DNA of 36,010 bases from CAG-791 sp963596015 (lineage in GTDB: Bacteria > Bacillota > Clostridia > Lachnospirales > Lachnospiraceae): contig CAVBJS010000026.1 of assembly GCA_963596015.1 (NCBI GenBank), forward strand, positions 1-36,010, in the 5' to 3' direction. The position numbers were made by a program, and so were the translations under genes. The notes below the pieces were generated by a model. That model was not told the DNA's origin, did not search any database, and was given only the letters and a program-made list of their open reading frames with translations. Shown here in pieces: positions 1 through 7,619 of this stretch (within the stretch, counting starts at the first letter, position 1; each line of letters begins with the position of its first letter).

Positions 1-128
1 GATGCAGATCATGCAAAACTGGCGCGCAGTGCAAAGGATGCGAGCCATTCTGCCGTGCTCCGGTGCATTACGTTTTGTATTCAGCTATCGATCCGAACAC
101 CTGTGAATTGTAACGTCTGAATAGTAAC
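1..128 (-). repeat. Partial inverted copy of the large dispersed structured element
   Basis: Read on the minus strand, this begins with GTTACTATTCAGACG at 128 and continues into the same sequence as the plus copies at 1616-2043 and 35800-36010 (the shared block includes AATGCACCGG, GGCAGAATGGCTCGCA and TTTTGCATGATCTGCATC). The rest lies outside the window. The terminal hairpin that is complete in the other copies is shortened here. Its start abuts the parS palindrome at 125-170. No protein is encoded. Confidence 0.8.
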
Positions 129-170
129 AAAAGAAACAATGTTTCATGTGAAACATTGTTTCTTTTGTTA
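125..170. promoter_or_regulatory. parS: parS centromere site inside a 46-bp palindrome
   Basis: The core at 140-155 reads TGTTTCATGTGAAACA. It differs from the Firmicutes parS consensus TGTTNCACGTGAAACA at a single central base. It sits at the exact centre of a longer palindrome (125-170) whose 22-bp arms match perfectly apart from the central base pair. ParB binds parS to load chromosome-segregation complexes near the origin, and parA and parB lie 2-3 kb away. The flanking arms and the T-rich right side could also act as a terminator in RNA. Confidence 0.85.
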
Positions 171-481
171 TATAGTAATTATCTGTGATCTGATATAATT
201 TTAAACATAGATTGAAGATCGAAGGACTGATACTAGTACAGCATATAATAAGTATCTAGCCAAATTAGCAACAGAATATGCGCTGTAACAATATAAACTG
301 CGATAGTTCTGTATAGATAGTTATTTATTATTCGATGTACTAGTGGGTCTGATCATGTTTATCACAGTTATCAAGGTTATCTTTTAGACATCGGTTGATG
401 ATGGAGTGAAAAATAAACAAATACTTACGATCAATAAAACAGTCGGTCAAGACAATGCGCAATTGCAGAATGGAGGTTATC
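171..481. other. Intergenic region, AT-rich, no gene seen
   Basis: About 310 bp between the parS palindrome and the first gene. A TATAAT hexamer at 194-199 could be a -10 box, but no convincing -35 lies 16-18 bp upstream. I see no RNA gene or terminator here. The only strong signal is the GGAGG ribosome binding site at 472-476 of the following gene. Confidence 0.4.
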
Positions 482-1099
482 ATGAAAGTATTATTATTAA
501 ACGGAAGTCCTCACAAGAATGGAAGTACTTATACAGCTCTACATGAAATGGAAAAGGTGTTTGCAGTGCAGAAAATCGATACCGAGATCATGCAGGTTGG
601 TAGTCAGGCTATCAGAGGATGCTTGGCGTGTGGTTACTGTTATGCTAATGGCAAATGCTGTATTAACGACATCGTGAATGAAATCGCTTCTAAGTTTGAA
701 GAAGCAGATGGCCTGGTAGTGGGGAGCCCTGTTTACTATGCATCGGCGAATGCTACATTGGTAGCCTGTCTTGATCGGTTGTTTTACAGTTCTCATTTTG
801 ATAAGACAATGAAAGTTGGGGCTAGTGTTGTTTCTGCCAGAAGAGGAGGATTGTCAGCTACCTTTGATGAGTTGAATAAGTATTTCACTATTTCCGGGAT
901 GCCGATTGCCTCCGGTCAGTATTGGAACAGCATTCACGGAAACAATGCGCAGGAAGCACTTCAGGATGGAGAAGGATTACAGATCATGCGTACTTTGGCA
1001 AAGAATATGTCCTTTTTGATGAAGAGCATTGCACTGGGTAAGGAAACCTATGGTCTGCCGGATAAAGAAGATAGGGTACAGACTAATTTTATCAGGTAG
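482..1099 (+). CDS. NADPH-dependent FMN reductase / flavodoxin-fold protein with Cys cluster
   Basis: A 205-residue flavodoxin-like protein of the NADPH-dependent FMN reductase (iron-sulfur flavoprotein-like) family. The N-terminus has the phosphate-binding pattern LLNGSPHKNGST (residues 4-15). It is followed by a cysteine-rich segment GCLACGYCYANGKC (about residues 52-65), typical of the subgroup with clustered cysteines. GSPVYYASAN (about 89-98) is the conserved flavin-contacting loop. I chose ATG 482 over an upstream in-frame ATG at 455 because GGAGG (472-476) is correctly spaced and the protein then starts at the beta-1 strand MKVLLLNGS. It is monocistronic, with a terminator at 1213-1246. 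The redox partner and substrate cannot be told from sequence. Confidence 0.85.
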   Translation: MKVLLLNGSPHKNGSTYTALHEMEKVFAVQKIDTEIMQVGSQAIRGCLACGYCYANGKCCINDIVNEIASKFEEADGLVVGSPVYYASANATLVACLDRLFYSSHFDKTMKVGASVVSARRGGLSATFDELNKYFTISGMPIASGQYWNSIHGNNAQEALQDGEGLQIMRTLAKNMSFLMKSIALGKETYGLPDKEDRVQTNFIR

Positions 1100-1212
1100 A
1101 TATTTATGGTGGCAATTTCGGGATGTAATTATGTAATTAAGGCGTGAAATTTAAAGGGAGCATTTAGGCTTTCTGAAGTAAAAACGTATGGGAATAGTAA
1201 TACACCAGCGGG

Positions 1213-1246
1213 AGAGGAGTGATCTATTAGATTGCTCCTCTTTTTT
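1213..1246 (+). terminator. Rho-independent terminator after the FMN reductase gene
   Basis: GAGGAG (1214-1219) pairs with CTCCTC (1235-1240) around an inner ATCTA/TAGAT stem, followed by six T residues. Confidence 0.8.
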
Positions 1247-1612
1247 ACAACAAATCAACATATAAAAATAATCGAACTTGCATGATTTCTCTTTTACAAA
1301 ATGGTCATTATTCATTGATTTGTGAGGATGATAGGAGAGAAGAGTATATATTTAAAATCGAGTAGAAGAAAATGAACGATTACCAAAAGAACACTATGTA
1401 GTAATCGGTAGAAAAACTAAGTTTCGGGGAAATTAGAGTATAGTTTATAAAATGGATATTTATAGAATAATTAAATAAGTCCTACATAAAAACAGATGGC
1501 GGCTGATTAAATAAAGTAAATACTCAACTTAAAAAACTTTTAAAATAATATAAAGACCAGTCTGATCAAATGTTTCACATGAAACATAAATAGTGATGAA
1601 AAATACCACGAA
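1247..1612. other. AT-rich intergenic region containing a second parS
   Basis: Apart from the parS core at 1571-1586, this 366-bp stretch holds no open frame, hairpin or promoter I would defend. It is markedly AT-rich compared with the GC-rich element that follows. Confidence 0.4.
1571..1586. promoter_or_regulatory. parS: Second parS site
   Basis: TGTTTCACATGAAACA matches the parS consensus except for one central base. The substitution is on the opposite half-site from that in the 140-155 copy. It lies about 630 bp upstream of parA, the usual neighbourhood for ParB loading sites. Unlike the first site it has no extended palindrome. Confidence 0.85.
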
Positions 1613-1668
1613 AACGTTACTGTTCAGACGTCAGTGAAGCGGCAGAAATATGAACAGTAACGTTTTTT
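1613..1668 (+). terminator. Terminator-like hairpin at the head of the dispersed element
   Basis: AACGTTACTGTTCA (1613-1626) pairs perfectly with TGAACAGTAACGTT (1651-1664) and runs into six T residues. The loop carries a CAGACG...GCGGC motif shared with hairpins at 33824-33942 and 35800-35860. It could terminate transcription entering the element or be part of its 5' structure. Confidence 0.6.
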
Positions 1669-2043
1669 GAAGTTTATGGTATGGGAAAATTGATGACAGA
1701 ACGCAAAACACAAAACGTAATGCAACGGGGCGCGGCAGAATGGCTCGCACCCTTTGCGCTGCGCGCCTGTTTTGCATGATCTGTATCGAAGCAGAAGGAT
1801 GGTATCGGGCGCGCTTTCAGAGCGAGCCCGATAGACCCGAGGTGTTTGAGCATCCCCGCATTAGGCGGGGATGCGAGTTAGGGCCGTGCCATCCGCAGGC
1901 GAGAGGCAGATCAAAAGCAAAACGGCGCAAGCGCACAGTGCGAGACATCTGCCGCGATCCGGTGCATGGCTGGGTAGCATCAAATCTCATAGTAACCTGT
2001 CGATTAAAGTTTAAATGCTGTCTGACTGGGGCTGAAACGTAAC
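1616..2043 (+). repeat. Full-length 428-bp dispersed element with imperfect terminal inverted repeats
   Basis: This is the most complete copy of a repeat also present at 1-128 (minus) and 35800-36010 (plus, cut by the window end). The left end GTTACTGTTCAGAC resembles the inverted right end, whose reverse complement begins GTTACGTTTCAGCC. That gives imperfect terminal inverted repeats, as in MITE-like elements. No target duplication is obvious. The interior (1720-1966) is GC-rich and strongly self-complementary (see the ncRNA entry). The open frame at 1740-2042 has no homology I recognise and lies across the paired stems, so I treat the element as non-coding. It sits between parS and parA. 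Confidence 0.7.
1720..1966 (+). ncRNA. Candidate structured RNA inside the dispersed element
   Basis: Nested complementary blocks suggest a branched fold. The closing stem is 1721-1728 with 1959-1966 (one mismatch here; the 5' strand is TGCACCGG, fully complementary, in the other two copies). It continues as CGCGGCAG 1731-1738 with CTGCCGCG 1949-1956. Next come TGCGC 1755-1759 with 1931-1935, GCGCC 1763-1767 with GGCGC 1924-1928, TTTTGC 1770-1775 with GCAAAA 1917-1922, and GATCTG 1778-1783 with CAGATC 1907-1912. Then GGATGG 1797-1802 pairs with CCATCC 1889-1894, enclosing two hairpins: TATCGGGC/GCCCGATA (1803-1810/1826-1833) and GCATCCCCGC/GCGGGGATGC (1850-1859/1865-1874). I do not recognise a named RNA family. 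No promoter was established. Confidence 0.45.
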
Positions 2044-2217
2044 ATAAAAACTGCTTAAAAGCACGGATAAAAAGTTTTTTGTGGCATGAAAAATTTTACT
2101 GTGTTATATTAGTAATTAGACTGTAATTGAATAGTGTTTTGGGATGAAAACTTTGGTGAACAGCTGAAAAAGAGAAGACTGCACCATAAGCGGTTCATCA
2201 AAGGAGTGAGGAAAAGC

Positions 2218-2985
2218 ATGGGTAGAATCATCGCAGTAGCAAATCAGAAGGGGGGCGTGGGAAAAACAACCACCGCTATCAATCTTTCAGCTGCATTGGC
2301 CGAAAAGAGAAAGAAAATCCTGATCGTAGACGTGGATCCCCAGGGAAATACCACCAGCGGATACGGCGTGGACAAGAATGCGGTTGAAAACACAATTTAC
2401 GAATTGTTTCTGGATGACTGCACTGTAAAAGAAGCTATCATGAAAAGGGTACTTCCCAATGTAGATATGATTCCTTCCAATGTAAACCTGGCAGCAGCGG
2501 AGATTGAACTGATCGGCGTGGATCAGAAGGAATTTATATTAAAGAAGGCATTGGATTTTGTGAGGGACGATTACGACTTTATCCTATTAGATTGCCCGCC
2601 GTCTCTTAGCCTTTTGACAGTGAATGCCATGACGGCTTCCGATTCTGTACTGGTACCGATCCAGTGTGAGTATTATGCGTTGGAGGGATTGAGCCAGCTG
2701 ATCCATACGATCAACCTGGTCAAAGAAAGATTGAATACAAATCTGGATATTGAAGGCGTGGTGTTTACCATGTACGATGCAAGAACCAATCTTTCTATGC
2801 AAGTGGTGGAAAATGTGAAAAGCCATGTGCAGCAGTCTGTATATAAGACTATTATCCCGAGAAGCGTAAAGCTGGCGGAAGCGCCCAGCTATGGAGCACC
2901 TATTACCATTTATGATCCCAGGTCAGCGGGAGCACAGGCTTACAGATCCCTGGCTAAAGAAGTTATAAGAAAAAACAGACGATAA
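2218..2985 (+). CDS. parA: Chromosome partitioning ATPase ParA (Soj)
   Basis: A 255-residue ParA/MinD-type ATPase that works with ParB and parS to segregate origins. The deviant Walker A motif KGGVGKTTT is at residues 11-19, followed by ILIVDVDPQGN (switch I) and FILLDCPPSLSLLTVNAM (Walker B region). Length is normal for chromosomal Soj. ATG 2218 was chosen over the in-frame ATG at 2134 because AAAGGAGTGAGG (2200-2211) precedes it and MGRIIAVANQKGG is the family's usual N-terminus. The 237-nt gap to parB is unusually long and contains two strong hairpins. The dispersed element ends 174 bp upstream. Confidence 0.97.
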   Translation: MGRIIAVANQKGGVGKTTTAINLSAALAEKRKKILIVDVDPQGNTTSGYGVDKNAVENTIYELFLDDCTVKEAIMKRVLPNVDMIPSNVNLAAAEIELIGVDQKEFILKKALDFVRDDYDFILLDCPPSLSLLTVNAMTASDSVLVPIQCEYYALEGLSQLIHTINLVKERLNTNLDIEGVVFTMYDARTNLSMQVVENVKSHVQQSVYKTIIPRSVKLAEAPSYGAPITIYDPRSAGAQAYRSLAKEVIRKNRR

Positions 2986-3082
2986 ATTTTCACGGGAAAC
3001 ATGGAAGTGGCGGAATATAGAATAAAGCTAAATATACCGAAACCATGAAGTTTTGAAGTCTTATTAATGAAAAAACACGATA

Positions 3083-3123
3083 TGGCTGGCCGGGTGGGAG
3101 AAGTTACCCGCCTTGGCCAGCCA
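3083..3123. repeat. Strong hairpin in the parA-parB gap (first)
   Basis: TGGCTGGCC (3083-3091) pairs with GGCCAGCCA (3115-3123), with an additional inner GGGT/ACCC stem. There is no T-tract, so it is not a standard terminator. Possible roles are mRNA processing or stabilisation, or attenuation between parA and parB. Confidence 0.7.
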
Positions 3124-3125
3124 GT

Positions 3126-3176
3126 CATAGTAAGAAGTGAATTTGATCGCAAACAGTCAATTCACTTCTTACTATG
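3126..3176. repeat. 18-bp perfect inverted repeat before parB (second)
   Basis: CATAGTAAGAAGTGAATT (3126-3143) pairs perfectly with 3159-3176 around a 15-nt loop. It starts 3 nt after the previous hairpin and ends 46 nt before the parB start codon. It may set relative ParA/ParB expression; the function is inferred only. Confidence 0.75.
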
Positions 3177-3222
3177 AACGATCCTAAATAGATATAGATA
3201 CACATAGAAAGGATACACAGGA

Positions 3223-4125
3223 ATGGCAGCAAAAAAAGGTGGATTGGGAAGAGGACTGGACGCTCTGATTCCGCAGGGAAAACTGATGGAAGATAAACCA
3301 ACGCCCCAGAAAGAAGAAGTAAAGAAGACACAGGAGACCGAAAAAGACAGTACGGTTATGGTGCGTATCACCCAGGTGGAGCCCAATAGAACCCAGCCCA
3401 GAAGAAATTTCGATGAGGACACGTTGCATGAACTGGCAGATTCCATCAAACAGTTTGGACTGCTGCAGCCTATTCTGGTGCAGGATCGAAATACTTATTA
3501 TGAGATCATTGCCGGTGAGAGAAGATGGCGTGCAGCCAAGATGGCAGGCCTGAAAGAAGTGCCGGTCATCATTCGGGATTATTCTGCACAGGAGATCGTC
3601 GAGATTTCTCTTATTGAGAATATACAGCGTGAGGATCTCAATCCAATAGAAGAAGCCCAGGCTTACAAGAGATTAATAACAGAATTTAAATTAAAGCAGG
3701 ATGAAATCGCAGAACGGGTATCCAAGAGTCGTGTGGCAGTAACAAACTCCATGCGTCTTTTAAAGTTAGGCGAAAAAGTACAGCAGATGGTGATCGATGG
3801 CATGCTCTCTACCGGTCATGCCAGAGCGTTGATCTCCATCGAGGACCAGGAATTGCAATATCAGATCGCCCAGAAAGTATTTGATGAAAAGCTTTCCGTG
3901 CGGGAAGTAGAGAGACTGGTAAAGAATCTGGGGAAGGAAAAGAAGGATAAAACAAAGGAACGCGATGAAGCGCTGGAGGTAATTTACCGGAGTCTGGAAG
4001 AGAGAATGAAGCAAACACTGGGAACCAAGGTGGCCATCAGCAGCAAAGGAAAAAAAGGTGGTAAGGTAGAAATCGAGTTCTACAATAATGATGACCTGGA
4101 AAAAATTGTAGACAGACTTTCTTAA
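3223..4125 (+). CDS. parB: Chromosome partitioning protein ParB (Spo0J-like CTPase)
   Basis: A 300-residue ParB. It opens with the typical KKGGLGRGLDALIP (residues 4-17), a ParA-stimulating tail. The ParB/Srx CTP-binding domain follows, with GERRWRAAKMAGL and ENIQREDLNPIEEA (about residues 97-109 and 133-146). A helix-turn-helix segment (KQDEIAERVSKSRVAVTNSMRLL) binds parS, and the C-terminus is a dimerisation domain. AGAAAGGA lies upstream of the ATG. Two parS sites are present at 140-155 and 1571-1586. The C-terminal linker is rich in Lys and Glu. Confidence 0.97.
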   Translation: MAAKKGGLGRGLDALIPQGKLMEDKPTPQKEEVKKTQETEKDSTVMVRITQVEPNRTQPRRNFDEDTLHELADSIKQFGLLQPILVQDRNTYYEIIAGERRWRAAKMAGLKEVPVIIRDYSAQEIVEISLIENIQREDLNPIEEAQAYKRLITEFKLKQDEIAERVSKSRVAVTNSMRLLKLGEKVQQMVIDGMLSTGHARALISIEDQELQYQIAQKVFDEKLSVREVERLVKNLGKEKKDKTKERDEALEVIYRSLEERMKQTLGTKVAISSKGKKGGKVEIEFYNNDDLEKIVDRLS

Positions 4126-4169
4126 ATTAAGAACACTTGTTCTAAAGCAAAATGACACAAGTCGCCCGG

Positions 4170-4208
4170 GCATATTTTCAAAGGGCAGCGGACCGAAGGA
4201 AAATATGC
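4170..4208. repeat. Inverted repeat downstream of parB
   Basis: GCATATTTTC (4170-4179) is the reverse complement of GAAAATATGC (4199-4208), with a 19-nt spacer. There is no T-run directly after it, so terminator activity is uncertain. Confidence 0.5.
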
Positions 4209-4355
4209 AAAAATATGCAGGCTTTTTCTCAAAAGTCAAGGATACTGGGGGATAAAACTAACAGTCTGGGAAGGACTGATGTGTTTGCCAAACGAAGATC
4301 AATAAAGAAAGGAAAGGGCTGATCTTGCACTTTAGATCAACCTGTAAGATAAGAA

Positions 4356-4865
4356 ATGAACAGTGCTGTTTTAAATTATATCGGACTTGGTTGGATCGAT
4401 CCGGGAATTGTATTTCTTTCTATGATCGGCGTAATGCTCATCATGCTGATCCTGCTGATCGTCCAAATGTGCAAGACAAAGGCTTTGCGAAAGAAATACG
4501 ACCTTTTTATGGACGGATCGGACGGACAGAGTCTGGAAAGTGAAATAGGCCGCATTTTAAATGAAAATGCCAGTCTTCGTGGTGACAACGAGGAGATCAA
4601 TAAGGAAATCGATCACCTGTACAAGCGATTGGAAACCGTAGTGCAGAAGGTGGGCGTCATAAAATACGATGCTTTTCAGCAGATGGGCGGAAAGCTCAGC
4701 TATGCCATTGCAGTATTGGATGAAACCAATACCGGCTTTCTGCTTAATTCTGTTCACAGCGTGGATGGCTGTTATACCTACGTCAAGGTGATCAAGAAGG
4801 GGAAGCCGGACGTCGATCTAAGTACCGAGGAACAGAAGGCTCTGGCACAGGCTATTAGCAGATAA
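4356..4865 (+). CDS. DUF4446 family membrane-anchored protein
   Basis: A 169-residue protein with one N-terminal transmembrane helix (about residues 15-41, IVFLSMIGVMLIMLILLIVQM). A charged coiled-coil follows (about 55-95), then the globular DUF4446 core: VGVIKYDAFQQMGGKLSYAIAVLDETNTGFLLNSVHS. The family is widespread in Firmicutes immediately downstream of parB, as here. Its function is unknown, and its position suggests a link to chromosome segregation or the cell envelope. The start at 4356 places the helix at the usual distance. No strong AGGAGG is visible, only a purine run 30 to 50 nt upstream, so initiation may be weak. Confidence 0.85.
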   Translation: MNSAVLNYIGLGWIDPGIVFLSMIGVMLIMLILLIVQMCKTKALRKKYDLFMDGSDGQSLESEIGRILNENASLRGDNEEINKEIDHLYKRLETVVQKVGVIKYDAFQQMGGKLSYAIAVLDETNTGFLLNSVHSVDGCYTYVKVIKKGKPDVDLSTEEQKALAQAISR

Positions 4866-5171
4866 GAAACAGATCAGTGCAAAGCACAGAGAAACTTTTG
4901 ACTAGGTGCGAACATACATTTGGTTAGTTTCCGGTTGGTATTAGAGATGACGGTACTGACGAAATCCTTTTACTTAACGGATTCTCATTACAGAATCACC
5001 AAGAAAAGCTCTGCTGCTTCAACTGTAATAAAAAGGTTTATCGCAGAGGAAAAAAGCGGTACAATAGAACTTGACCGTGTCGATACTGCTGTATAAACAG
5101 TGATAAGAACACATGTTTTGCTTCCTCTTATCGTACTGGACAGATATAAAGGAAACAAGAAAGAAGAAAAA
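4866..5171. other. Intergenic region upstream of serS; no T-box seen
   Basis: About 300 bp. I looked for a serine T-box (conserved AGGGTGGNACCGCG and terminator) and found none. A TTGACC...TATAAA pair near 5069-5095 is too closely spaced to call a promoter with confidence. The region leads into an 18-bp repeat that touches the serS ribosome binding site. Confidence 0.4.
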
Positions 5172-5225
5172 GCAATATAGATAATAAAGGCAATAAAGAT
5201 AATAAAAGCAATAAAGATAATAGAA
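5172..5225 (+). repeat. 18-bp tandem repeat x3 abutting the serS ribosome binding site
   Basis: Three consecutive units of GCAATAAAGATAATAAAA (5172-5189, 5190-5207, 5208-5225), with one to two differences per unit. The last unit merges into the AAGGAG at 5224-5229. The repeat is A-rich and unstructured, which may help translation initiation. Copy-number change would alter the 5' UTR length without touching the coding frame. Confidence 0.85.
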
Positions 5226-5237
5226 GGAGATAATGAA

Positions 5238-6527
5238 ATGATCGACATTAAATTTTTAAGAGAAAATCCGGAGGTGGTCCGCGAGAATATCCGCAAAAAA
5301 TTCCAGGACCAGAAGCTTCCTTTAGTAGATGAGGTTATTGAGTTGGATGCCCAAAGCCGTAAGGCACAGGCAGAAGCTGATGAGATCAGAGCTCACAAAA
5401 ACAAGATTTCCAAGGAAATCGGTGCTTTAATGGGCCAGGGCAAAAAGGAAGAGGCAGAAGCTAAGAAAAAGGAAGTGGCAGCCAATGCAGCAAGACTGGC
5501 TGAGCTGGATGAGATCCAGAAGAAGGCAGACGCTAAGCTGAAGGAAGATATGATGGTGATCCCGCAGATCATCGATCCCTCTGTGCCCATCGGTAAAGAT
5601 GATTCTGAAAATGTAGAGATCCAGAAATACGGCGATCCGGTGGTGCCGGATTTTGAAATTCCTTATCATACACAGATCATGGAGAGCTTTGACGGCATCG
5701 ACTTGGATGCAGCAGGCCGCGTGGCAGGCAATGGCTTCTATTATCTGATGGGGGATATCGCCAGACTGCACTCTGCAGTGCTTTCCTATGCCCGTGATTT
5801 CATGATCGACAGAGGATTTACCTACTATGTACCGCCCTTCATGATCCGCGGCAACGTAGTGACAGGCGTTATGAGCTTTGCAGAAATGGATGCCATGATG
5901 TACAAGATCGAGGGTGAGGATCTGTATCTGATCGGTACTTCTGAGCACTCCATGATCGGTAAGTTCATTGATCAGATCGTGCCGGAAGAGAGTCTGCCCA
6001 AGACCCTGACCAGCTATTCTCCCTGCTTCCGTAAGGAAAAAGGTGCCCATGGTATCGAGGAGCGCGGCATCTACCGCATTCATCAGTTTGAAAAGCAGGA
6101 AATGATCGTGGTTTGTAAGCCTGAGGAATCTCCCATGTGGTATGACAAGCTGTGGCAGAATACTGTAGATCTGTTCCGCAGCATGGATATTCCGGTTCGT
6201 ACACTGGCATGCTGCTCCGGCGATCTGGCTGACTTAAAGGTGAAGTCCTGTGACGTAGAAGCATGGTCTCCCCGCCAGAAGAAGTACTTTGAGGTGGGCA
6301 GCTGCTCCAACTTAGGAGACGCACAGGCAAGAAGACTGAAGATCCGTGTACAGGCAGCTGACGGCAGCAAATACCTGGCACATACTTTAAATAACACCGT
6401 AGTGGCTTCTCCTCGTATGCTGATCGCACTGTTGGAGAATAACCTCAGAGAGGATGGCTCCGTGGCGATTCCGAAGGTTCTGCAGCCTTATATGGGCGGC
6501 AAGACAGAGCTTCGTCCCAACAAGTAA
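5238..6527 (+). CDS. serS: Serine--tRNA ligase (SerRS)
   Basis: A 429-residue class II aminoacyl-tRNA synthetase that charges tRNA-Ser. The N-terminal long coiled-coil arm (about residues 30-100, Lys/Glu/Ala-rich) grips the tRNA. The catalytic domain contains LIGTSEHSMIGKF (about 232-244), FRKEKGAHGIEERGIYRIHQF (motif 2) and LNNTVVASPRMLIALLENNL (motif 3). The TSEH and GAHG variants are closer to the archaeal-type SerRS sequences I remember than to the usual bacterial TAEVP and GSAG patterns. The protein is nevertheless full length and colinear. AAGGAG lies at 5224-5229. No T-box was found upstream. Confidence 0.95.
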   Translation: MIDIKFLRENPEVVRENIRKKFQDQKLPLVDEVIELDAQSRKAQAEADEIRAHKNKISKEIGALMGQGKKEEAEAKKKEVAANAARLAELDEIQKKADAKLKEDMMVIPQIIDPSVPIGKDDSENVEIQKYGDPVVPDFEIPYHTQIMESFDGIDLDAAGRVAGNGFYYLMGDIARLHSAVLSYARDFMIDRGFTYYVPPFMIRGNVVTGVMSFAEMDAMMYKIEGEDLYLIGTSEHSMIGKFIDQIVPEESLPKTLTSYSPCFRKEKGAHGIEERGIYRIHQFEKQEMIVVCKPEESPMWYDKLWQNTVDLFRSMDIPVRTLACCSGDLADLKVKSCDVEAWSPRQKKYFEVGSCSNLGDAQARRLKIRVQAADGSKYLAHTLNNTVVASPRMLIALLENNLREDGSVAIPKVLQPYMGGKTELRPNK

Positions 6528-6562
6528 GCAGGAAAAGCCTCGGGGGTGTGAGGAGTTTTGGT

Positions 6563-7489
6563 TTGCATAAATTTTTAAGATCCATCGGTTTTTCTGAGCC
6601 GATGACGAGAGTCGGCCAGCAGGCACTCATCAATGAGGTCCTGCTGCAGCCGGATTATCGCGGATATACCACCAAGAGCAACAAGGATGACATAGAGAGC
6701 AAGGACAGTGATGTGCTGCTGGCAGAATTTCGCATGGACTTCGCCAACGGCTGTGGTGTCTCTGTGTGCGGAGAATTTGACGGGACAGATCACTTTACCT
6801 ATGACTATATTTATCCCTATCTCTATGGAAGCCGCATCAGCACCATGGAAGATGTAGCGGTTGAACAGCGGATTTTTAATGATTCCTATGCCGGTGTCTG
6901 CGATGATATGCGTGTAGGGGTTACATTGATCTTTCATCTGCAGAATAAGATCGATTATGTAAAACTGCGTAATTCCGGAAATCTCTCCGGGGGAGGATCC
7001 AGTGTGACACTGTCCGCGCTTTCCACCCAGGGAACCATCATGATGCCCATCCAGAAATCGGAAAAGGAACGGCAGGTCAGAAAAAATAAGAACGTCCAGC
7101 GTGTGAAGCTGCTGAATGCCGCCCGCACCGGAGATGAACGTGCCATGGAAAACCTCACCATGGAGGATATGGACACGTATGCAGTGATCTCAAAGAAAAT
7201 CCATCAGGAGGACGTTTTTTCACTGGTGGATTCCTACTTTATGCCCTACGGTGTGGAGTGTGATATGTACTCCGTGCTGGGAGAGATCAGGAATTTTCGC
7301 ATGGTGCGCAATCGCCTGACAGATGAGGAAATCTGTATCATGCAGATCGATTGCAACGATCTTCCCTTTGATCTGTGCATCAATACAAAGGATCTTTATG
7401 GAGAACCGGCGGTAGGAAGACGCTTTAAAGGGATCATCTGGATGCAGGGTGAGATCAATTTTCCGCAGTTAAGTAAGGAAAAAGAATAA
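6563..7489 (+). CDS. DUF3881 family protein
   Basis: About 308 residues; a conserved hypothetical protein typical of Lachnospiraceae, often next to serS. I prefer TTG at 6563 as the start. GAGGAG (6550-6555) is spaced 7 nt before it, and the product then begins MHKFLRSIGF, the usual family N-terminus. The longer GTG start at 6548 lacks good spacing. Recognisable segments are IGFSEPMTRVGQQALINEV near the N-terminus, a Gly/Ser loop SGNLSGGGSSVT near residue 150, and GRRFKGIIWMQGEI near the C-terminus. No catalytic motif or signal peptide is visible. It lies 35 nt after serS, so it is probably co-transcribed. Function unknown. Confidence 0.8.
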   Translation: MHKFLRSIGFSEPMTRVGQQALINEVLLQPDYRGYTTKSNKDDIESKDSDVLLAEFRMDFANGCGVSVCGEFDGTDHFTYDYIYPYLYGSRISTMEDVAVEQRIFNDSYAGVCDDMRVGVTLIFHLQNKIDYVKLRNSGNLSGGGSSVTLSALSTQGTIMMPIQKSEKERQVRKNKNVQRVKLLNAARTGDERAMENLTMEDMDTYAVISKKIHQEDVFSLVDSYFMPYGVECDMYSVLGEIRNFRMVRNRLTDEEICIMQIDCNDLPFDLCINTKDLYGEPAVGRRFKGIIWMQGEINFPQLSKEKE

Positions 7490-7555
7490 AAGATGCTTTT
7501 ATCTGCAGTAATGTAATAAGCAGCGAACAAAATGCGGAAGAAAAGAAAAAAATAG

Positions 7556-7584
7556 TTTCGAAAGTAAGAAAATTAAGGTATAAT
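7556..7584 (+). promoter_or_regulatory. Possible promoter for the repeat and tRNA transcript
   Basis: A perfect TATAAT at 7579-7584 with a poor -35 (TTTCGA, 7556-7561) at 17-bp spacing. It would drive a leader through the 17-bp repeats to tRNA-Arg. The call rests mainly on the -10 box. Confidence 0.35.
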
Positions 7585-7619
7585 AATAATTGTGTTTTCA
7601 AAAAGACCTGTAGCTATCA

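Noticed and set aside
1740..2042. 100-residue open frame inside the dispersed element
   Set aside because: Its codons lie across paired stem arms, it has no recognisable domain, and it is Cys/Arg-rich in a way expected from GC-rich structured DNA.
5238..5260. T-box control of serS
   Set aside because: No AGGGTGGNACC segment and no terminator/antiterminator pair is visible in 4866-5237.
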